This document shows positions 12,094-23,205 of a stretch of DNA of 64,000 nt, piece by piece. The position numbers and the translations under genes are program-made. This stretch comes from Eulemur rufifrons (lineage: Eukaryota > Chordata > Mammalia > Primates > Lemuridae), in the NCBI RefSeq assembly GCF_041146395.1, contig NC_090986.1, positions 39,902,001-39,966,000 of the forward strand, read 5' to 3'. The notes beneath the pieces were generated by a model, which saw only the letters and a program-made list of their open reading frames with translations, did not search any database and was not told the origin of the DNA. Position 1 is the stretch's first letter. Every line of letters starts with the position of its first letter.

Positions 12094-12766
12094 TGCCGTA
12101 AGGGACAAGGGAAAACTTCCCCTTAGCCCTCTGAAGGTTTGCTGAAAATCAACTGACAAAATGCAGATTAATAGGGGAAAAAACATAAAAATTTATTTGA
12201 TCATTGTTTTACATGACTTGGGAGCTTTCAGAATTAAGACCCAAAAATACATGGGAAACTGTCCATTTTTAAGCATGGTTCAGTGAAGTATGGACAACCT
12301 TACAGAAATATGAATGGACAAAAGATAAGACCTAATGCTAATAGACTCAGTGCTAGTAGACTCAGCTAATAGACCCAGCAAGGCCTGTCTATTTAGACTC
12401 TTCTTGGCCTCTTTGTGCAGCATTCCTTTCTTCTGGCTTTGGGACAGGGCCTTCTCTGGAATGCGGGTCTTACAACCTATAATCAAACAAGGTAGGTCAG
12501 ATAATTTCTTTATCGCCAGTTTTTACTCAAAAAGGTGGAGGAAAAATTAGAGTTATATTTTTAGGTTTTATGGCTGGCTTTGGGGTAAAGGGGTTCTGAT
12601 TTCTATGACCTTCCTTGGACAAGAGGGATTCTAGTTTCTATGGCTAGCCTCAAGGGAGAATGAGGGGCCCGAGACAGCAGGGCAGGAGAAGGTCAGAGAA
12701 AAAGTTTTGCTTCTGAGGCTGCCTCTGAGGCCTTCATTTTGGGATATCATTTTCTGAGCCCCAACA
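12094..12766 (-). mobile_element. Solitary ERV1-type LTR, reverse
   Basis: On the minus strand it begins TGTTGGGGCTCAGAAAATG and ends CCCTTGTCCCTTACGGCA, that is TG...CA. It contains CAAATAAATTTTTATG, a polyadenylation signal, then the U5 phrase CTATTAATCTGCATTTTGTC typical of class I (gammaretrovirus-like) LTRs of the MER39/MER4 kind. Flanks ATATA (before 12094) and ATGTA (after 12766) agree at 4 of 5 positions. No internal gag/pol/env is adjacent. Three imperfect copies of a 13-15-bp unit (GCTAATAGACTCA-like) occur at about 12337-12377. The subfamily name is uncertain. Confidence 0.7.
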
Positions 12767-12867
12767 ATGTACACTAAACATCACCAGAACTTTTTAAAAC
12801 AGTCACGATAGTTTATATAGCTAAGTAAACAGACAAATTCAACATTCTATATCACTGGGTAGAGTAG

Positions 12868-13010
12868 CAAATAGTTCTCCCAGTTTTAACCATCTACTAG
12901 CTGAGTAACTATAGGCAAATCACATAACTTCTTTGAGTCTCAGTTTCCTCCTCTGAAAAATGAAGAAATTAGGGGATTGTACGAATTGCTTCCCACTCTC
13001 AGATTCTATG
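12868..13010 (-). repeat. MIR-family SINE, reverse
   Basis: CTAGCTGAGTAACTATAGGC, AAATCACATAACTTCTTTGAG, CTCAGTTTCCTCCTCTGAAAAATG is the reversed MIR core in the expected order. Confidence 0.75.
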
Positions 13011-15224
13011 ATTTTGAATGTTGATATGCTCTCATTACCTACACAGTGAAATACCATTATTGTGAATTTCACACAAGCTTTATAATTTTTAGTCAAAATA
13101 AAATGTTAGAAAGGAAGTCGGTACTAGAATTACATATTGTTCCTGTGGAACCTAGAGATAAAACAGCCAAAAGAAAGATATTAAGTGAAAGCCTTAGAAC
13201 CTATAATTTAAAAGGAAGGAACATCAGTTTCCTTCTATCCCAACCCAGCTACCTATAAGCGCCTAGCTGCTGCCTGAGTGATCTTGTTGTAGTGGGTGCT
13301 GTGGGAGTTCTGATGTATTTTCCAGTAGGAGTTGTTGAAATGTAAGTGAAGCAAGAAAACAAAAACAGAAGGGTAGTAGCTATTTGATGTCCTTGGCAAA
13401 AGAATTAGAGAAATACATGCAGGTGTGATCTTAAATCTGTGATACAAACAGCACACAAACAAGCTATTTTGACAATGTCTAGCAAAGACCAGGAAAAACA
13501 TTCATAGAATAGCATTCAGAGTAGAGAGCTAGCAGAGGACCGTGGATTATTATCAGGGGCAGAGAAATAAGTTTGTTACAGCAAACTCTTCTTTGCAATG
13601 ATTTTCTCATAATTACACATTTAACTGTAAATGCTCCCTTACTTGACTGAGGCCCACCTGGCCTGTTCACCTGCAGTGGTTACCCCCAGCACCCACTGAC
13701 TCTGTGTGGAAAAGGCTAAGGCATTTTTGTAAAGAAGAACAGATGGGTGCATATGGACGTAGGCAGTTCTGTCTTCCCAGAAGAACCAGCTTGTTCTGGC
13801 AGAAGGGTTTAGAAAATGAACTGAAGGAACCACTCTGTTCAAACAAAGCAAAAACATCACTATTTCTCCTTTTTCATGCATAATTGGAAGCTCCATGTGT
13901 TAGCCCTGTTGATTATAAAAAGCCAGGCAACAAGTAGAGTATCTACAGGTTTTGGGGGACCAGCTGAGAATATCTTTCATTAGATTTCATAGTTAATGAA
14001 CTGGGTCATTGGGGGTTGGGGTGGGAGGGAGCATTTTGTTTCACTAAAGAAGTTTAAAAGTAAAACAAATTTGGTCAGAGATGTTATTAAAAGCCTTTCA
14101 AAAACAAAATATCCTCTGACCACTAACCAAGTTTGACCCATGAGAAAGACAATGGTTTTAGAGACAAAACAAAACCAAATTTAAGGAATTACCTAATTAT
14201 TTTTATCAAAGACATAATCTAAGCTGCTTAGACCACCAATGTTTGCTTTTTTCCCCCCTCTCCAAATCGGATACATAATGTGGAAAATCTGGGTAATTTC
14301 CCCTAAGGCATAGTAGGAAGTATGTAGTTTTTCAGGAAAAACCATATTCTTTAGTAAGCTCCAAATAAGAAAATGTCTCTCCTGATTCCTATCTTTTCGT
14401 TCTGGCTTGTGACTCAGCACCTCATCACTGACCTCAGGGATCAGGTTGGCACATTTACTAATTGGCAGGTGTCCTTCATTGGACCTGGTGTACCTATTAC
14501 AAAAGAGGCTAGAGAATATAAAACTAAAAGAACCTAGGGAATCAATCCTGAATACAGCTCCTCAGAATCTGCTTAAGGCAAGCTGGTGGGCAGGCAGAAG
14601 TCCAAGTTGTCCAACCACTTTACGTTTTGCAGTATTACAGAATGTTAGGTCTGGAAGGGTAGGCTGATGTCCCCACACCCTGGTGTGAAGCAATCAAAGC
14701 AAATGCACAAGGTGCAAGCTGTAGCTCTCTCACAGTCCAGCTTGTCCCGGTGGTAAGGCTATGGTGTCCATACCTATGAATAGTAGATATTTATGTATAG
14801 GTGCATATTACTCCTTTAGGCTGAGTTTTAAATATTAAATATTCACGTTTGTTCATTTTATTCTTCTAAATGAAGTTCTTGGAAATCATTAAGTACAAGT
14901 GTCCTCAAGGTTAAAATTTTGGGTAGGAAACCTCAGTATGGTTAGTCTGTGTTTCTAACTAATAGCAGTTCAAAAGGCTTTCAAATCAACTGAAACTAAT
15001 GATTTTTTTTTTTTTGAGTGTTGAAGAGCTAAACTAGGACTCATGGTCACCGGACATCTGCATGGAAGAAGCAATAAAACATTGTCATTGTGAGGTCACA
15101 CATCAAGCTAAGCATCATGATCTTGGCACAGCATATTACTTAAAAAAGAGGAAGTTCTAATAATACTTTATGATTACTTTTTATTTTTCTCTCAAGTAGA
15201 TTAAAATGCCTCTGTTATTTCGTT
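13011..15224. other. Repeat-poor stretch, no gene recognised
   Basis: About 2.2 kb without a nameable element. Several short open frames occur on both strands (for example 13639-13896 minus) but none shows a domain, splice context or codon pattern that would support a gene. A T-run sits at 15003-15016. Confidence 0.45.
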
Positions 15225-15228
15225 TTGA

Positions 15229-15272
<44 letters not shown>
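15229..15272. repeat. (GT)n(GA)n microsatellite
   Basis: A compound dinucleotide repeat: TGTGTGTGTG followed directly by about 17 GA units with a few AA interruptions. Likely polymorphic in length. Confidence 0.9.
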
Positions 15273-15273
<1 letters not shown>

Positions 15274-15274
15274 A

Positions 15275-16389
15275 CTGGAACAAACTGAGCCCAGCAAAAG
15301 CAAGTGTCTTGATCAGCAACGTAGCAGATTGAATTAAATACATTGTAGTTTCTTCATTTCCAAACTGCTCTACAAGATGCCTAAGCAGAAAGTCAACTCA
15401 GTTAAAATCAGTGATTGAAACCAAGAAGGACAAACAACAAACTGATTGAATTTTCACTTTCAACCAGACACATGCTTCTGCTTGAAAAAGCTACTGGTAA
15501 GTCATATCAGTTATCTCATGTGCAAAATGGTACTCAAGTTGCAATTCCAAAATTCCTTCTAAAGATAAGCCATTGAGCAACAAGATCTACAAATTATCTG
15601 CTGCTAAAAGACAGGCAAAATTACATTTTCTTTCATGTGACACTAGACAGAAATCACTCAAACTAAAAAAAAAAAAAAGACAGGTCAGTGATATAATCAG
15701 ATTATCTTAATTGTATAAGCCAAATGTTTTTTTATTGCATTATAGAAGCAAAACAGCAGGACTGTTCCCTTTGCATGTTCCGAAGTCAATATGTAACTCC
15801 TAGAGATATTGATGTGAGCAGTAACAACTTTAAAATCAGAAAAGCTATCTAATCTTTTACTGAGAAGAAAAAGAGATGACATTTTGAACATACCTTCTCT
15901 ATCAGCTCTACCAGTTCAGCTCTCAGATATATTTTAAATTTTATTCAAAATTGTTTTTCACAAAAGCTTTATATGTAGCATTTTATATAGTAGATTCATA
16001 AAATGAAAAAAGATTCAAGGTAATAGCATACTAATAAGCTTTAAACCTTCAAACAGCCAAAGGTATTTCCTATTAAATACAAGAAAGTTTTGGTTAAGAC
16101 TGTATTTGCTTTCATGGAATGCTATAGAAGATATTCTACCAAATTCCCCTTTTCAACATACAAATTACCTCTACTTTGGTAAACATGAACTTTCCTAGTT
16201 ATGCTCTTAGAAACAAAGATCCAATTTTCAAAACGATTTCACAGTATCTAAACAGATGTTTAGATATCTGTTTCTGTGTAAACAAATAAAAAGTAAACAG
16301 GCCCTGGAGAGAGGTGTCCCACGTGAAATTAGTATCCTTTGTGTGACATTGCTAACTCTGTGTTGAGCCATCAGTTATGCATATTACAG
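15275..16389. other. No recognised element
   Basis: AT-rich. A short dyad is present at 16241-16271. The stretch around 15505-15560 has a weak MIR resemblance that I do not consider reliable. Confidence 0.4.
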
Positions 16390-17545
<1,156 letters not shown>

Positions 17546-17667
17546 ATTTGTTTTTTGAATGCAGAAGTAATGCATGTCTATTATAAAAAAGATATTAAAT
17601 AGAAAAAAGCAAAAAATCGCTTGACCCTGTCTCAAAAAAAAAAAGCCCAAATCACTCATAATCCTGC

Positions 17668-17963
17668 TTTTTTTTTTTTTTTTGAGACAGAGTCTCGCTC
17701 TGTTGCCTGCGCTAAAGTGCCCTGGCATCAGCCCAGCTCCCACAACCTCAAACTCCTGGGCTCAAGCTATTCTCTTGCCTCAGCCTTCAGAGTAGCTGGA
17801 ACTACAGGTGCAGGCCACCACGTCCCACTAAGTTTTTCTATTTTTAGTAGAGATGGGGTCTCACTCTTGCTCAGGCTGGTCTCGAACTCCTGAGCTAAAG
17901 TGACGCTCCCGCCTCTGCCTCCCAGAGTGCTAAGATTACAGGTGTGAGCCACCACGCCTGGCC
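17668..17963 (-). mobile_element. Strepsirrhine Alu, reverse
   Basis: Reverse Alu with a T-tail, GAGACAGAGTCTCGCTCTG and, at its 5' end, GTGAGCCACCACGCCTGGCC. The wording CATCAGCCCAGCTCCCACAACC and the linker TTTTTCTATTTTTAGTAGAG are close to lemur-type Alus. The flanks ATAATCC (17658-17664) and ATAATCC (about 17965-17971) are a probable target duplication inside old L1 sequence. Confidence 0.85.
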
Positions 17964-18332
17964 ATATAATCCCACTTTTAACTATTTATTTTTGTATATG
18001 GAAAGAGAAATTCCTCCTTTCCTTTTCTCCTGCCTCTTCAGCCCCACCTCTATAGCCACGTTCAGAAGATTATTTTATATTTTTCCAGATTTTGTTCTAT
18101 GTTTATAGAAATAAATATTTTTGTTGTTGTTTTCCAAACTGAAAATAGAATCAGGCTATGAATATGGTTTTGCAGTGCACTTTTTGTTTTACTTATAATG
18201 AATATAGTTTTCCAAGTCAGTACATATGAATCTGCATCTTTCTTCTTAACTGCTACATGAATTTCCTTCAGTGAATATTCTGTAATTGATTCAATTGTTT
18301 TCCTATTGATTGGGAATTTTTCCCCAATTTTT

Positions 18333-18414
18333 TTTTTTTTAAAGGTAGGGGGTGGGAACCAGTCCCTTCCCAGAAGCCCAGTCAGGCTCTGGTGGGCCTT
18401 CCCACCCCTCCCTG
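18333..18414 (-). mobile_element. Short retroposed insert of unknown source
   Basis: About 74 bp of GC-rich sequence followed, on the minus strand, by a poly(A) tail (T-run at 18333-18340 on plus). A perfect 14-bp target-site duplication, TTTCCCCAATTTTT, flanks it (18319-18332 and 18415-18428). The nick site TTTTT/GA is the kind used by L1 endonuclease. The body is neither Alu nor the lemur L1 3' tail seen elsewhere in the window. It could be the 3' end of a cellular RNA copied by L1. Confidence 0.65.
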
Positions 18415-18488
18415 TTTCCCCAATTTTTGACTAGTAAACAACACTGCAATGAGTATCCTTGGACATGTATTTTTTATATGAAGAAATT

Positions 18489-20345
18489 CAGTGCTCATCA
18501 ATGCATTATAACACTCATAAGGATGACAAATATTTTAAATTAGATGGAGAGACACAAAAGTTTGCATTGCAGAAATTAAAATATGAAAAGCAAAAGACAA
18601 TCCTTTCCAGCAGCAATAAGACCTGGAAATAATGCCACAAAACAACTTATAAAGTCGCTTATAAACTTGGGAAAAAAAGGAAGCCATTCAGTCATGTAGA
18701 AATTGTGAACGAATGCATTGTCTAAGTTGTGGGATGCTTAGACCCCGATAATGTTTCAAAGTACAAACAACTGCCTCTTTCAAGGAGAACCATAACTGAT
18801 TGGCAGCATGAGTTAGACTTCAACTTAACAGAACTTCATGCAATACTTCAAAATGAAAATATATATTATTCAATTGCTTTGGATGAATCAACTGATACTA
18901 GTGACTCAGTGCAGGTTTTATACTTCATTGGGGTCATAACAGAAGATTTTCTTTGCTACAAAGAATTACTTGCTTTGAGCACTATTACAAACAGAATGCA
19001 GGAAATAGATATCTTCAACAACTTTCAAGATAAGTATCATGAAGTCTGACTGAATTTGGTAAATTTACTGAGTGTACGTACAGACGGTGCACCTTCCATG
19101 ACAGGAAAACATGAAGGGTTTATTACACAGATTTAAAAAAGTATTAACAGATCCAGATGCTCTCTTTCTTTTCATTGTATCTTGTATCAGCAAAATCTCT
19201 GTGCTAAAGCTCCTATTTGCAACAAGTTATAAGTATTGTTAATTATATTCATGCAATTGCAGTCAGTTTCATAACATGGTAGAGTTGAATGATGAGGTGT
19301 AACATGATAAAGTTGAATGATGAGGTATTTGGTGTAGATTTGCTGTATCATTCTAAAGTGCCTTGGCTATCCCAGGGACAGGTGTTAGCCAAAATTTTAT
19401 CTCTGTGAGAACAGATAGTTAAATTTTATGAAGAACGGAATCAGCAATGTGAAGTATTGAAAGAAGATTTCTACAGGAATGCAGCATTTCTGTGTGATAT
19501 CATGTCAAATCAAAACAAAAACTTGAATATTTCTTTGAATATTTCTTTGCAAGGTAAAACTAAGTCTATATACATGTGGCAAAAAAATCCAAGCATTTTG
19601 AAAAAAGCTATCTTTTTCCAAACACTTCTTCAAAAGGAAATTTCAGATGAACATTTTCCCAGTTAGCAAAGGTCATTGATGAGGAGGATGATATATGCGA
19701 AACATTTGAAGAATATGCAGCTGTTATAGACCTATTAATTGGAGAAGACAAAGAAAGTTTCATTGACTTTGAGAATCATGACATCACACTCAAATTAGCA
19801 TTTCAGCCTCGCCTAGTTGATATCACCAAGGCACCTAAAGAACTACAGATGGAATTGACTGAGCTCTCAGTAGATGACGTTTTAAAGTCATTGTTTGATT
19901 CTAAGAAAGATCCAATTGAAATTTGAAAAAGTGGAGTAGAATACCCATGCCTTCAGCAACATGCCCCCAAAATGCTTTCTTGCTTTTCAACCACTTATTG
20001 ATGCAAATCTATATTCTCCTACCTAGCCCAAATCAGACACCCTTAAGATCACAGATGATTGATACCCATCTAGAGGATCAACTGAAACCTCGGACCTCCA
20101 TGCTGCAAGCAAATATTCAAATGCTTTCCAACAAAAAGCAGACACAACAAAGTCATTGAAAGGTTCGTTAACTTTAAAACTAACAAATAGTTTTAATTTT
20201 TGAAATTATTAAGTACATAGTAGTTAGATTTTTACAAAATAATGTACATTTTTAAGTATATTAATTGAAGTTTCTTAAATACGTCCTTATTTGATTACAG
20301 CTAAATTAACACAGCCTTCCAACATGAAAAGGTTCCCCAGCTCTG
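18489..20345 (+). pseudogene. Decayed hAT (Charlie-like) transposase gene
   Basis: This is the relic of a hAT-family DNA transposase, the enzyme that cut and pasted Charlie-type transposons in early mammals. Recognisable pieces, in order: LPLSRRTITDW then YYSIALDESTDTSDSVQ (about 18770-18910), which carries the first catalytic-region Asp; SVRTDGAPSMTGKH (about 19065-19110), the second Asp motif; EDFYRNAAFLCDIM (about 19460); and QQHAPKMLSCFSTTY (about 19950-20000), the start of the C-terminal dimerisation region. Stop codons separate the first pieces and a frame change precedes the third, so no protein is made. The 3' end GGTTCCCCAGCTCTG at 20331-20345 looks like a Charlie terminal inverted repeat. 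I did not find a matching 5' end, so it may be truncated on the left. A 28-bp tandem duplication (25 of 28 identical) lies at 19272-19327 and a smaller one near 19527. It sits inside the older reverse L1. The exact Charlie subfamily is not assigned. Confidence 0.8.
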
Positions 20346-20479
20346 AGGTAGTATTTCTATAGGATAGAACCCGAGAAGCAGAATTCCTAGTGAAATTCCT
20401 GGGTCAAAGGTCATGCATATTTTTTTATTTTGGTGGATGTCAATTTGCCTTACTAAAAGCTATACCTGTATTCATTCTT

Positions 20480-20811
20480 TTTTTTTTTTTTTTTGTTGAG
20501 ACAGAGTCTCACTTTGTTGCCCAGGCTAGAGTGAGTGCCGTGGCGTCAGCTTAGCTCACAGCAACCTCAAACTCCTGGGCTTAAGCGATCCTACTGCCTC
20601 AGCCTCCCGAGTAGCTGGGACTACAGGCATGCGCCACTATGCCCGGCTAATTTTTTCTATATAGATTTTTAGGTGTCCATATAATGTCTTTCTATTTTTA
20701 GTAGAGACGGGGTCTCGCTCAGGCTGGTCTCGAACTCCTGACCTTGAGCAATCCACCCGCCTCAGCCTCCCAGAGTGCTAGGATTACAGGCGTGAGCCAC
20801 CGCGCCCGGCC
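20480..20811 (-). mobile_element. Young lemur-type Alu, reverse
   Basis: Full-length, little-diverged Alu in reverse, flanked by a perfect 15-bp target-site duplication CCTGTATTCATTCTT (20465-20479 and 20812-20826). On its own strand it has the lemur right arm GCTGACGCCACGGCACTCAC and a linker containing GACATTATATGGACA. It shares several unusual changes with the Alu at 31039, which suggests one source lineage. It lies within the old reverse L1. Confidence 0.95.
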
Positions 20812-21769
20812 CCTGTATTCATTCTTATCAGTGCAACATGGGAGTGCCCATTTTCCCTCACCAGGTGTGATGTGATCTATTGAGATATTGCCAATGACGA
20901 GGGTGATATTGCATCTTGTTATTATTTAATTTTCATCTGTTTGTTAGTGAAATGAATCATTTTCACAAACATTGGACGTTTATATTCCCTCTTGCATGAA
21001 TTTTTTGTTTATATTCTTTGTCAGATGATTGTCTTTTTCATTCTTATTACTAGATTGTTAGTAAAATATTCTAGATATTAATCTTTGTCTTTACATATGT
21101 TGCATATATTTTTCTCCCAATCTCTCACTTATCTTTTAACTTTATTTTTACCTTTTCAAATAAAAGGCTTTGTATTTTAATTAAGTTGATATTTTCTTCT
21201 ATGATTTCTAGGTTTCCTATTATGCTAAGAAAATCCTTCCTCTTCTCAAATTATTAAAATATGTTTCATTCCTTTTCTTCTAGCATTTTTATAGTTTGGA
21301 TCTAGCATTTGTTTAAATGTCTGGATCTTAAATCTATTTGGAGTTTATGTTCATGAAAGATGCAGCGTGGAAATCTAATTAGATTGCCAACTATCTTATC
21401 ATTTAGAATAATCCTTTTGTCTACCATTTCTGAAATTCCACAATTGTCATATACTAAATTCTCTAATGTTATATGAATGTTTTTAATATATACAGAGTGT
21501 GTATGTGTGTATTTGCTACATATATACATATGTTTTAATATCTGGTAGGCAAGTTTCCTATACCATGGAATTCACCCTAAAGGCAGCAATTATGTCAATG
21601 ATCTAAAAGGACAAAAAATGATAAATGAGATTATGTTCAAGAAACTCTGATTTACTTATTGAAAAATTATGCTATTTAAAAGCACACATATAAAATACTT
21701 TTTAATTAGTTCTTTTAAAATATTACAAAACATGTAGTGTAAATTAATGTGTAAAAATAGTATTGCAGG

Positions 21770-21895
21770 GCATATTTTCTTAGGCTCTCCTGAGGCCATG
21801 TACTCCAGGCCAGTCAAAAAATAAAAAATTTATAAAAAATTTGAAGTAAAAAAAAGTAAAAATTAATAAAAAAAGTATATAGAGAAAAAAATTTT
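21770..21895 (+). mobile_element. Short retroposed insert with long A-rich tail, unknown source
   Basis: A perfect 17-bp duplication, AAAAATAGTATTGCAGG, stands at 21753-21769 and 21896-21912. Between the copies lie about 50 bp of unique sequence (starting GCATATTTTCTTAGGCTCTC and ending CCAGGCCAGTC) and about 75 bp of A-rich tail (AAAAAATAAAAAATTT...). This is the layout of an L1-mobilised RNA copy. The body is not Alu or an L1 tail that I know. Confidence 0.7.
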
Positions 21896-21912
21896 AAAAA
21901 ATAGTATTGCAG

Positions 21913-23045
21913 GAGAGTATTCCTCTTTTTAACATTATCTCACAGTCTGGTTGCAAAAGAAATGCTTTTTGTAAAAGCAGATTTTCTGTCATTGCTTTAA
22001 GCTGAGAGTAAGTTATTGCTACCACATTTTACAGTTCATGTCATGACATAACTCTAATTAGGAAACAATTTATTCTGTCCAGTGAGACAGAATAAATGGC
22101 TTGCAGTGGCATTCCATTTTGCTATTGCCAGAACTCTAGTCAAACAGAAATATAATTTTTTCACAGATGGATCACTCTCAAGAGACCTCATGTCTGGAAT
22201 CTTCCCTCCCAAAATCTGCATTTTTTAAAATCTTTGTTTCAACCCAGAAGAAACAATTTTACACTAAAACTTATTCTTACTAACACCAAAGTGTAGAAAA
22301 GAAAATTAAAAAAAAAAAAAGATTACTGAATAACCCAGGCAGACCTAGCATGAAGGATATCATCAGTAAGGGGCATAGGTACTAATAAAGCCCACCATTT
22401 CTTCAGCCAGATGTTCACCTCATTGTTGCTGCAGCCACAGACATTCTGGAAGAAAAGAGGGCATGGAGACAGGGTGGCAAAGAGACATGACAAGAACATG
22501 ACCCCAACCCAGGACTCAAGTCTTTCCAACCCCTCCGCCCCTCCCCCATCCTTATGCAGTGTCAATATCTTCACAAAGGGAATGAATGGAAATGTACACA
22601 AACCATTGAATTATTAATGTTCTTCACACTGTGAAGCTAAGTGATGAAATGTTCCCCAAATTATCTTGACATGAAGAGGTGGATTTTATCATTCACTAGG
22701 TTGCCTACTGAAGAACGCTCAGGCAGAGGTCATGCATAGTTGAATACGGTTTGAGAAAAGGTCCGCCACATGGTTCTTAAAGTAATGCCAATTGAAATCA
22801 ATGGGCATTCTCCACTCCCATAAAAAGGTGCAGATTAGGTGCTCCCAGGAGAATATTAACATCTGTTTGCACAACTGAGCATTTGTTCCTTCAAATTGAT
22901 GGAGACAATTAGGCCAGTCATAATTTGTATCTTGAGATACAGTTACTCTTCATGTTAGCCAGGAGCTAAGATCATGCCATTATTATTAAAACTGCTTTCT
23001 TGTCCTTTAAAGATTGTATTACCTACCATGCTCTGTGCTCCTATG
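21913..23045. other. No recognised repeat; contains a short perfect hairpin
   Basis: Mostly unassigned. A 12-bp perfect stem with a 6-base loop is at 22068-22097. On the minus strand, about 22323-22440 has a pyrimidine tract ending in CTTCCAG, followed by a 40-codon open stretch. I do not accept this as a gene. Confidence 0.4.
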
Positions 23046-23049
23046 TACA

Positions 23050-23205
23050 TGTAATTGTCTTATTTCCTCCACACTAAAGTGCCAGAACCATGCTTTACTC
23101 ATTTTTATGTCCCTTATGCATCCCCATACTCATTTTTATATCTTTTACAGCATAGAGAATAGTACCTTGTATTTAGTAGGCGTTCAATAAACATAGTAGG
23201 TGAAT
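23050..23205 (+). repeat. L2 LINE 3' end
   Basis: Contains ordered L2 3' phrases, diverged: CTTTACTCATTTTTATGTCC, ACAGCATAGAGAATAGTACC, TTAGTAGGCGTTCAATAAAC. Confidence 0.55.

Larger units (their letters stand above)
17546..21560 (-). mobile_element. Old L1M element, reverse, broken by nested insertions
   Basis: Pieces at about 17546-17667, 17964-18488 and 20346-21560 join, once the insertions are ignored, into one reverse L1. From left to right they carry the 3' UTR, then reversed ORF2 C-terminal phrases (AATTCCTGGGTCAAAGGTCATGC, GGGAGTGCCCATTTTCCCTCACC), then upstream sequence (TTTGTCAGATGATTGTCTTTT, TTTTCTCCCAATCTCTCACTTATC, TTTTAATATCTGGTAGGCAAG). Insertions inside it are an Alu at 17668, a short retroposed fragment at 18333, a hAT element at 18489 and an Alu at 20480. 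A stray GACCCTGTCTCAAAAAA piece at 17622-17645 resembles an Alu tail. Confidence 0.65.

Noticed and set aside
15229..15272. Dinucleotide repeat as a functional motif
   Set aside because: An ordinary microsatellite. Nothing nearby gives it a role.
18346..20345. GGGGTGGGAACC at 18349-18360 as the left terminal repeat of the hAT element
   Set aside because: That sequence lies inside the short retroposed insert bounded by its own 14-bp target duplication, so the resemblance is chance. L1 sequence resumes between it and the hAT coding part.
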